Shown here: piece by piece, positions 58,085 through 64,000 of the stretch
How positions within the stretch are numbered: position 1 is the first letter of the stretch
How the letters are laid out: the number at the start of each line of letters is the position of its first letter
Assembly: GCF_000513935.1 (NCBI RefSeq)
Contig: NZ_AZUY01000030.1
Location: 204-64,203, forward strand
Reading direction: 5' to 3'
DNA from: Mesorhizobium sp. WSM3626
Lineage (GTDB): Bacteria; Pseudomonadota; Alphaproteobacteria; Rhizobiales; Rhizobiaceae
DNA length: 64,000 bases
Position numbers and translations under genes: made by a program
Notes under the pieces: generated by a model
What the model saw: only the letters and a program-made list of their open reading frames with translations
Database searches by the model: none
Told to the model about the DNA's origin: nothing

Positions 58085-58545
58085 TGAGCGAATAGGGAGT
58101 AGCGAATAGCGAGTAGGGGTAGAGAAAAGGGGGACGAGACGACGATAAATTCTTACAGAGACCTGATTGTTTGGAAAGCGGCCGTTGACTTGGCGGTAGA
58201 TTGCTATTCGGCAACGAAGGCCTTTCCAAACAGTGAAGTCTTACGAAATGACCTCACAAATGCGCCGGTCGTCCGTATTGATTGCCGCGAATATCGCCGA
58301 AGGACATGGGCGAGAAAATACCGGCTCATTCATTCAGTTTCTACGTATCGCGCAGGGATCCCTGAAAGAATTGGAAACGGACCTAATCGTGTCAGGAGGT
58401 TTGATGGTCGAAGTCGAGGTTGCGCGTCTGCTCAAACAAGCCGAGGAGATCGGGAAGATGCTGCATTCTATGATCAGGAGCCTGCAGCAAAGAACATGAA
58501 GCTAATTTTCCTCTATTCGCTATTCGCTACTCGCTATTCGCTCAT
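58084..58545. mobile_element. Inverted-repeat element with four-helix-bundle gene
   Basis: A 462-bp segment between the ATP-grasp stop and the alpha-E start. Its ends (58084-58118 and 58511-58545) are 35-bp inverted repeats that match at 32 of 35 positions. Each is made of 7-bp units of the form GCGARTA (GCGAATA, GGGAGTA, GCGAATA, GCGAGTA). The element is AT-richer than the genes around it and carries a decayed four-helix-bundle/IVP-type gene. No obvious target-site duplication was seen. In RNA, the repeats would close the whole element into a large hairpin, as in 23S rRNA intervening sequences. Confidence 0.7.
58145..58499 (+). pseudogene. Four-helix-bundle (23S rRNA IVP/S23-like) protein, degenerate
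   Basis: Frame one reads NSYRDLIVWKAAVDLAVDCY and ends in ATKAFPNSEV. Frame two continues YEMTSQMRRSSVLIAANIAEGHGRENTGSFIQFLRIAQGSLKELETDL. Together they cover the whole ~117-residue four-helix-bundle family (TIGR02436/S23). The break is one extra T in GTCTTAC around 58236-58240. No ATG, GTG or TTG starts the first frame; ATA occupies the expected start (58145). So the gene is decayed or contains a sequencing error. It fills most of the inverted-repeat element. Confidence 0.8.
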
Positions 58546-58559
58546 CGGAGCACATTGAC

Positions 58560-59501
58560 ATGCTTCTCGGCCGTACCGCGAACGGACTTTATTGGATGAA
58601 CCGCTATATCGAGCGGGCCGAAAACATGGCGCGGCTGGTCGACGCCGGGCTGCGTATGGCGCTCACTCGCACCCAGAGCGCGTCGGAGGAGTGGAATTCG
58701 GTGCTGCTCAGCGCCGGCTCCGATGTCGCCTTCAAGCAGAAATACCCGGACTATACGGCCGCCAATGTCTCCGACTTCCTTTTGCGCGACACGTCGAACC
58801 CATCGAGCACGATGTCGTCGATCGAGACTGCCCGCAACAATGCCCGCATGGTGCGCACCGCGCTGACGCGCGAGACGTGGGAGAGCATCAACGAAGCCTG
58901 GATGGCGCTGAAACGGATGCTGGCGAGGCCAATCGACGAGCGCGACCTGCCCACCGTGCTCGACGCGATCAAGCGCGAGACCGCGCTGATCCGCGGCTCG
59001 TTCTACGGCACCATGCTGCGCAACGAGATTTTCGACTTCTCGCAGCTCGGCACCTATGTCGAGCGCGCCGACAACACCGCCCGTATCCTCGACGTGAAAT
59101 ACTACGTGCTTTTGCCGTCGATCTCCTGGGTCGGCTCGACGCTCGACAACTATCAGTGGGAATCGATCCTGCGCTCGGTGTCGGCGCATCGCTCCTACCG
59201 CTGGGTCTATGACGCCGACTACAAGCCGACCAACATCGCGGACTACCTGATCCTCAATGTCCGCATGCCGCGATCGCTGACCTTCTGCTACCGTTTCCTG
59301 GCAGAGCATCTGAAATTTCTCTCCGACGACTATGGCGAGCCCCATGCGTGTCACGCAACGGCGGAAAAGACGCAGGCGATGCTGAGGGCAGGGTCGATCA
59401 AGGATATATTCGACGCCGGCCTGCACGAGTTCCTGGCCGGATTCATCCGCGACAACACCAGGCTCGGCGACGAGATCGCGCAAAACTACAGGTTTTATTG
59501 A
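58560..59501 (+). CDS. Alpha-E domain protein (COG2307), Anbu cluster
   Basis: 313 residues, nearly all helical. MLLGRTANGLYWMNRYIERAENMARLVDAGLRMAL is the diagnostic N-terminus (WMxRYxERAEN), with TVLDAIKRETALIRGSFYGTMLRNEIFDFSQLGTYVERADNTARILDVKYY repeating the motif. It is predicted to partner the ATP-grasp ligase in peptide tagging; mechanism unknown. The ATG stands 14 bases after the inserted element; GGAG just outside the element serves as ribosome-binding site. Confidence 0.92.
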   Translation: MLLGRTANGLYWMNRYIERAENMARLVDAGLRMALTRTQSASEEWNSVLLSAGSDVAFKQKYPDYTAANVSDFLLRDTSNPSSTMSSIETARNNARMVRTALTRETWESINEAWMALKRMLARPIDERDLPTVLDAIKRETALIRGSFYGTMLRNEIFDFSQLGTYVERADNTARILDVKYYVLLPSISWVGSTLDNYQWESILRSVSAHRSYRWVYDADYKPTNIADYLILNVRMPRSLTFCYRFLAEHLKFLSDDYGEPHACHATAEKTQAMLRAGSIKDIFDAGLHEFLAGFIRDNTRLGDEIAQNYRFY

Positions 59502-59503
59502 AA

Positions 59504-59568
59504 CATGATCCCGAACCGAAGGACCGCGTCAGCGAAAGGTGGGTACCGGCTTTCGCTAGGGATCATGC
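59504..59568. repeat. Palindromic intergenic repeat (ATGATCCC type)
   Basis: CATGATCCC (59504-59512) and GGGATCATG (59559-59567) bracket a second dyad AGCGAAAG / CTTTCGCT. The sequence resembles the widespread Rhizobiales repeat with CATGATCCCGAA...GATCATG. It lies between the alpha-E and transglutaminase genes. Confidence 0.65.
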
Positions 59569-59581
59569 ACTCGAACGGAAG

Positions 59582-60382
59582 ATGGCGATGCGGCTGAAAA
59601 TCACGCACCGGACAGAATACCGCTATGACGCACCGGTGCAGTATTTGCTCCAGAGGCTACGGCTGCTTCCCATGAGCGGGCCGACCCAGACCGTGCTGTC
59701 TTGGGCGCTGAAGGTCGAGGGCGCGCGCGAGGAAGTGCGATTTACCGACCACTACGGCAATGATAGCAGGCTGTTGAGCGTCGAGGGTGATCACGACTTC
59801 ATCACAGTCGAAGCGTTGGGCGAGGTGGTGACGCGCGATACATCAGGTGTCAGCGGGCCGCATCAAGGCTTCGCGCCACTCTGGTTGTTCGCGCAGGAGA
59901 CCGCTTTGACCACCATAGGCGGCGGCATCCGTGATCTTGCCGAGGCGCTCGGCAAGGGCACCGACCTTGACAGGCTGCACCGGCTGATGGCCGCCATCGG
60001 CGAGCGCGTCGCCTACACGCCGGGAACCACCAATGCGACGACTCCGGCCGAAGAGGCCTTGATGCTGAAGACCGGGGTTTGCCAGGATCATAGCCACATC
60101 TTTGCCGCCGCCGCACGCGCCATGGGATTTCCGGCCCGCTATGTTAGCGGCTATCTGATGATGGATGCGGCGGTGGAGCAGGCGGCGAGCCACGCGTGGG
60201 CCGAAGCCCATGTCGCGGGCCTCGGCTGGGTTGCCTTCGATCCCGCCAATGGTATTTCTCCCGACGAACGCTATGTGAAGGTGGCCACCGGCCGCGATTA
60301 CCGTGACGCTTCGCCGGTGTCGGGAATTCGACTGGGACAGGCGGAAGAACTGCTTGCGGTCACCGTCACGGTGGAGCAGTAA
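59582..60382 (+). CDS. Transglutaminase-like protease-fold protein, Anbu cluster
   Basis: 266 residues. N-terminal beta domain RLKITHRTEYRYDAPVQYLLQRLRLLPMSGPTQTVL, then the transglutaminase core with Cys in TGVCQDHSHIFAAAARAMGFPARYVSGYL, His in SHAWAEAHVAGLGWVAFDPANG and an Asp following: the Cys-His-Asp triad. Likely cleaves or forms amide bonds in concert with the ATP-grasp/alpha-E pair. Starts at ATG 59582 or 59588. The stop codon lies inside a perfect hairpin. Confidence 0.92.
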   Translation: MAMRLKITHRTEYRYDAPVQYLLQRLRLLPMSGPTQTVLSWALKVEGAREEVRFTDHYGNDSRLLSVEGDHDFITVEALGEVVTRDTSGVSGPHQGFAPLWLFAQETALTTIGGGIRDLAEALGKGTDLDRLHRLMAAIGERVAYTPGTTNATTPAEEALMLKTGVCQDHSHIFAAAARAMGFPARYVSGYLMMDAAVEQAASHAWAEAHVAGLGWVAFDPANGISPDERYVKVATGRDYRDASPVSGIRLGQAEELLAVTVTVEQ

Positions 60383-60400
60383 TCCCCCAGGGATTACTGC
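60376..60400 (+). terminator. Perfect hairpin across the transglutaminase stop codon
   Basis: GCAGTAATCCC, CCA, GGGATTACTGC: 11-bp arms with a 3-base loop. The TAA stop lies in the left arm. It ends 14 bases before the Anbu start and has no T tract, so it may modulate coupling or mRNA stability rather than terminate. Confidence 0.6.
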
Positions 60401-60413
60401 CTCAAGAGATTCC

Positions 60414-61145
60414 ATGACCTATTGCGTCGGCCTCAAGATCGATCGCGGGCTCGTGTTCATGTCGGACACGCGCACCAATGCCGGGATGGATTCTATCTCG
60501 ACCTTCAAGAAGATGCACGTCTGGGAGCAGCCGGGCGAGCGCGTCATCGTTTTGATGTCGGCCGGCAATCTGGCGACGACGCAGGCCGTGGTCAGCCTGC
60601 TCGACGAACGCACCAAGGCGGTGACCGACCGCCACGAGAAGCTGCTCGAAACGCCATCCATGTACCAGACGGTGCGGCTGGTCGGCGACACGGTCAAGGA
60701 AGTGATCGCGCAATCGTCACCAGCGGGCGAGAAAGCCGATTCCTATTTCAATGCCTCCTTCATCCTCGGTGGGCAGATCAAGGGCAGCCCGCCGCGCCTG
60801 TTCATGATCTATCCCGAAGGCAATTTCATCGAATCGACTGACGACACGCCGTTCTTTCAGATCGGGGAAACCAAATACGGCAAGCCGATCATCATCCGCG
60901 CTTACGAAAAGACGATGAGCCTCGCCGAGACGGTGAAACTGCTGCTGGTGTCGTTCGATTCGACGCTGAAGTCGAACCTGTCGGTCGGCTTGCCGCTCGA
61001 CCTGCTTTTCCTGGAACAGGGCGCCTTTCAGGTAGGTCTGAAAAAGCGGATCGCCCAGGACGATCAGTATTACCGCACGATCTCCGACGGATGGTCGAAT
61101 GCCCTGAAGACGGCGTTCGCCAGCCTGCCGGATTTTCCTGGCTAG
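60414..61145 (+). CDS. Anbu, proteasome-related Ntn hydrolase
   Basis: 243 residues of the Anbu (ancestral beta subunit) family: MTYCVGLKIDRGLVFMSDTRTNAGMDSISTF, with Thr2 exposed as the nucleophile after Met removal, and GNLATTQAVVSLLDE, SYFNASFILGGQIKG, PRLFMIYPEGNFI, SFDSTLKSNLSVGLPLDLLFLEQ. Anbu forms a ring or helical assembly resembling HslV and the proteasome. It closes the ATP-grasp/alpha-E/transglutaminase cluster, and the system has been proposed as peptide tagging plus proteolysis. Confidence 0.93.
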   Translation: MTYCVGLKIDRGLVFMSDTRTNAGMDSISTFKKMHVWEQPGERVIVLMSAGNLATTQAVVSLLDERTKAVTDRHEKLLETPSMYQTVRLVGDTVKEVIAQSSPAGEKADSYFNASFILGGQIKGSPPRLFMIYPEGNFIESTDDTPFFQIGETKYGKPIIIRAYEKTMSLAETVKLLLVSFDSTLKSNLSVGLPLDLLFLEQGAFQVGLKKRIAQDDQYYRTISDGWSNALKTAFASLPDFPG

Positions 61146-61205
61146 TCCGCATATCGCAAAAGCCGGCGCGTCATCGGCGGCGAAAGATCATGTCGGGAGG
61201 ACAAG

Positions 61206-62613
61206 ATGAACAATGATGATTTCCGGCAATGGTCGCAACGTGCCGCTGATTGGGCCGCCGACTATCGCAACAATCTGCGTGAGCGGCCGGTGCGGCCGCT
61301 GGTCGAGCCGGGCGACATTTTCAGGAGCATCGAGGCGTCGCCGCCCGAAGACGCGGAGCCGATGGACAGGATTTTCGCCGACTTCGAAGAGAAGATCGTG
61401 CCGGGGATGACGCATTGGCAGCACCCGCGCTTCTTCGCCTATTTTCCGGCCAACGCGGCGCCCGTCTCGGTGGTGGCTGAATACCTGGTGTCGGCGATGG
61501 CCGCGCAATGCATGCTTTGGCAGACGTCGCCGGCGGCGACCGAGCTTGAAACGCGGACCGTCGACTGGATGCGCCAGGCGCTCGGCCTGCCGGAGGGTTT
61601 CTCCGGCGTCATCCAGGATTCGGCCTCGTCGGCGACACTCAACGCGGTGTTGACCATGCGCGAGCGGGCGCTGGACTGGCAAGGCAACAAAAAAGGATTG
61701 GCCGGGCAGGGGCGGTTGCGCATCTATTCCTCCGACCAGGTGCACACTTCGATCGATCGGGCGATCTGGGTGTCAGGCATAGGCGAGGACAATCTCGTGC
61801 GCATTCCGGTCGCCGGCGGTTTTCGCGCCATGGAAGCGGCCGCACTCGAAGCGGCAATCGTCGCCGACCGCGAGGCCGGCATGCTGCCCGCCGGTATCAT
61901 CGCCAGCGTCGGCGGCACCAGCACCGGCGGCACGGACGATATTGCAGCGGTTGCGGAGATTGCCAGGCGGCACGGGCTCTACCTGCATGTCGATGCCGCC
62001 TGGGCCGGGTCGGCGATGATCTGTCCGGAATTTCGCCAGGGCCGGCGCCGAGCTGGCTGATTCCATCGTCTTCAACCCGCACAAATGGCTGGGCGCGCAA
62101 TTCGATTGCTCGATGCAGTTCATCCGCCAGCCGGAAGACCTGGTTCGCACGCTGGCCATCAAGCCCGAATTCCTCAAGACGCATGGCCGGGACGGCGTCA
62201 TCAACTACTCCGAATGGTCGGTGCCGCTTGGTCGGCGCTTCCGGGCGCTGAAGCTTTGGTTTCTGCTGCGCGCCCATGGACTGGAAAATCTGCGAACCAT
62301 GATCCGCAACCATGTCGCCTGGAGCGAAGGCCTTGCGCTGCGTCTGGCAAGGGAGGCGGATTTCGATATCGTCAGCGAGCCGATGCTGTCGCTGTTTTCG
62401 TTCCGGCACAAGGCTGCATCGGGCGCCGATGCCGACGAGCACAATCTGCGGCTCGTCAATGCGATCAACGACGATGGCCGCATCTACCTGACGCAGACGA
62501 GGGTCGATGGGAGGGTGGCGATCCGCTTCCAGGTCGGTCAGTTCGATGCCACGGCAGAGGACGTCGACGCCGCTTTCACCGTCATCACCGAAATAGCGCG
62601 TGCCATGGCCTGA
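61206..62613 (+). pseudogene. PLP-dependent decarboxylase (aromatic-amino-acid type), frameshifted
   Basis: The first frame (to 62060) covers the N-terminus and cofactor domain: GMTHWQHPRFFAYFPANAAPVSVVAEYL, MLWQTSPAATELETRTVDWM, HVDAAWAGSAM. The second frame continues AELADSIVFNPHKWLGAQFDCS, holding the PLP lysine, to a stop at 62613. The span is 1408 bases, one base over a multiple of three; an extra G in a GGG run at 62040-62042 (CAGGGCC) restores a 469-residue protein. Group II decarboxylase family (COG0076). Either a recent frameshift or a sequencing error. Confidence 0.85.
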
Positions 62614-62692
62614 AAAGGCCGGGTCGAGGTCGCGCCGAGGTTCACCCGTACAATCACCGGATTTCGTTAGCCGGCTTGCGCCTTTTCATCGG

Positions 62693-62728
62693 TTTCGTTT
62701 TCGATTATAAGCAAGAAAAACGAAAACG
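62693..62728. promoter_or_regulatory. Candidate DeoR/GlpR operator upstream of the regulator gene
   Basis: TTTCGTTTTCG (62693-62703) faces AAAACGAAAACG (62717-62728) in an imperfect inverted repeat. The motif resembles TTTCGTTTTCG-type sites of DeoR-family regulators; autoregulation is inference. Confidence 0.5.
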
Positions 62729-62739
62729 GGAGGTCGCCC

Positions 62740-63507
62740 ATGTATCTATCGCCACGCCATGCCGAAATCATCCAGATGGCCAAGGATCATGGTCGCGTGC
62801 TGGTCGATGATCTGGCCACGCATTTCAACGTGACGCCGCAGACCATACGCAAGGACCTCAACGATTTGTGCGACCAGCGGTTGCTTTCGCGCATCCATGG
62901 CGGCGCCTTGTTCCCGTCTGGTATCGAGAACATGGAGTATGAAGCCAGGCGCAAGATCGCGGCCGACGAGAAGGAAGCGATCGGCCGCGCGGCGGCCAGG
63001 TTGATCCCCGACAACGCCTCGCTGTTCATCAACATCGGCACCACGACGGAGGCGGTCAGCAAGGCGCTGCTCGATCACGACGGCCTGATGGTCATCACTA
63101 ATAACATCAATGTTGCCAATAGGATGCGCATATACCCTTCGATCGAGGTGGTGATTGCGGGCGGGGTGGTGCGCGGCTCGGACGGGGGTGTCGTCGGCGA
63201 GGCGGCGGTCGATTTCATCAGGCAGTTCAAGGTCGATTATGCTGTCATCGGCGCCTCGGCCATCGATCATGATGGCGCCTTGCTCGATTTCGATTTTCGC
63301 GAGGTGAAGGTCGCGCAAGCGATTATCGCCAATGCCAGGCATGTCATCCTCGTGTCCGACCAGACCAAATTCGAACGCACGGCACCTGTGCGCATCGGTC
63401 ACCTGTCGCAGGTCAACACCTTCATCACCGATCGCTGCGATATCGCTTCGGTACGCAAGATCTGCCAGGAGGCCGAGGTTCAGCTGATCGAGACATCGCT
63501 TGGCTGA
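62740..63507 (+). CDS. DeoR-family regulator (GlpR-like)
   Basis: 255 residues: N-terminal HTH (HGRVLVDDLATHFNVTPQTIRKDLNDLCDQRLLSRIHGGAL) and the DeoR sensor domain with NIGTTTEAVSKALLDHDGLMVITNNINVANRMR and VDYAVIGASAIDHDGALLDFDFREVKVAQAII. It is followed after 126 bp by glpD, so it is most likely the glycerol-3-phosphate repressor. GGGAGG lies 7 bases upstream. Confidence 0.92.
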   Translation: MYLSPRHAEIIQMAKDHGRVLVDDLATHFNVTPQTIRKDLNDLCDQRLLSRIHGGALFPSGIENMEYEARRKIAADEKEAIGRAAARLIPDNASLFINIGTTTEAVSKALLDHDGLMVITNNINVANRMRIYPSIEVVIAGGVVRGSDGGVVGEAAVDFIRQFKVDYAVIGASAIDHDGALLDFDFREVKVAQAIIANARHVILVSDQTKFERTAPVRIGHLSQVNTFITDRCDIASVRKICQEAEVQLIETSLG

Positions 63508-63539
63508 GATGATTCACGGTCTTCTCGCAGGTGTGTGAT

Positions 63540-63571
63540 ATTTCGTTTGACATTCGTTATGAGTTCGAAAT
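63540..63571. promoter_or_regulatory. Candidate GlpR operator upstream of glpD
   Basis: ATTTCG (63540-63545) and CGAAAT (63566-63571) flank TTGACATTCGTTATGAG. It shares the TTTCG/CGAAA core with the site before the regulator. Also contains a TTGACA-like -35. Confidence 0.45.
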
Positions 63572-63633
63572 AATTCCGCAACGGTTTCGCAAAAGACCCA
63601 AAATGGTGCAATGCGAAATCGTGGAGGAGCTAA

Positions 63634-64000
63634 GTGGACACATCTTCAGTCCGGGACATTTTCGTCATAGGCGGCGGCATCAACGGTTGCGGCATCGCCC
63701 GTGATGCCGTTGGGCGCGGGTTTTCGGTCTTTCTCGCCGAGATGAACGATCTCGCCAGCGGAACCTCGTCCGGCTCGACCAAGCTGATCCATGGCGGGCT
63801 GCGCTATCTCGAATTCTACGAATTCCGCCTGGTGCGCGAGGCACTCATGGAGCGCGAGGTTCTGTGGAAGAACGCGCCGCACATCATCTGGCCGATGCGC
63901 TTCGTGCTGCCCTATGCCAAGGGCCTGCGCCCCGCCTGGCTGATCCGGCTTGGCCTTTTCCTTTACGACCACATTGGCGGGCGCAAATTGCTGCCGGCGA
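63634..64000 (+). CDS. glpD: Glycerol-3-phosphate dehydrogenase (5' part, runs off the window)
   Basis: The first 122 residues of a flavoprotein dehydrogenase. FVIGGGINGCGIARDAVGRGFSVFLAEMNDLASGTSSGSTKLIHGGLRYLE is the FAD-binding GlpD N-terminus, followed by EFYEFRLVREALMERE. It oxidises glycerol 3-phosphate to dihydroxyacetone phosphate at the membrane. GTG start with GGAGG upstream. The frame is open at the window end. Confidence 0.9.
   Translation, partial: MDTSSVRDIFVIGGGINGCGIARDAVGRGFSVFLAEMNDLASGTSSGSTKLIHGGLRYLEFYEFRLVREALMEREVLWKNAPHIIWPMRFVLPYAKGLRPAWLIRLGLFLYDHIGGRKLLPA

Overview
The window reads as a chromosomal segment of a Rhizobiales alphaproteobacterium, most likely Mesorhizobium or a close Phyllobacteriaceae relative. 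The signs are high GC, a GPR/RgsE-type giant polar coiled-coil protein, CckA, a five-gene urea ABC transporter, RIME-like intergenic palindromes, and GAAC-N7-GAAC SOS boxes of the alphaproteobacterial type. No rRNA, tRNA, CRISPR array, prophage or transposase gene is visible. Most of it is housekeeping DNA with short accessory insertions.

Layout. 1-7 kb: the 2063-aa growth-pole-ring candidate (minus) and a divergent Hpt protein. 7-10 kb: adrenodoxin-type ferredoxin plus its NAD(P)H reductase, then a convergent DHA2 exporter. 10-15 kb: DUF922 protein, folP-folB-folK, and DUF924 plus a CPA2 K+/H+ antiporter. 15-18 kb: AraC regulator, MFS exporter whose ribosome-binding site lies in a perfect hairpin, and a small secreted protein. 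18-22 kb: minus-strand sixA-like, ycjX, ycjF. 22-27 kb: dksA, a FliO-like membrane protein, a RIME element, cckA, deoD. 28-34 kb: urtABCDE behind a near-perfect sigma-54 promoter. 34-41 kb (minus): frameshifted GGDEF protein, DUF72, GNAT, DUF302 and uvrA, the last with an upstream SOS box. 41-47 kb: a ClpP paralogue, an ArsR/SRPBCC pair, ssb (SOS box), OsmC, MarC, two tandem lipocalin-like paralogues with a divergent AraC regulator, and a SulP remnant. 47-56 kb: gyrA, coaD, two cyclophilins, a small DMT protein, queA, an 89-aa unknown, tgt. 56-61 kb: the ATP-grasp/alpha-E/transglutaminase/Anbu cluster. 61-64 kb: a frameshifted PLP decarboxylase, a DeoR/GlpR regulator and the start of glpD.

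The most unusual item is a 462-bp element (58084-58545) between the ATP-grasp and alpha-E genes of the Anbu cluster. It is bounded by 35-bp near-perfect inverted repeats built from 7-bp units, and carries a decayed four-helix-bundle (23S rRNA intervening-sequence-protein type) gene. It looks like a small non-autonomous mobile element. Other points: three unrelated proteins (DksA, Tgt, UvrA) have lost canonical zinc-binding residues; several stop codons sit inside palindromes; three genes each carry one surplus base (real decay or assembly error); and a 23-codon reading frame exactly bridges urtD and urtE.

Working together: the urt operon imports urea under probable nitrogen control, folP/B/K make folate, queA/tgt make queuosine tRNA, uvrA and ssb belong to the SOS regulon, and DeoR/glpD handle glycerol 3-phosphate. 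All family assignments come from motif recognition by eye, without database searches.
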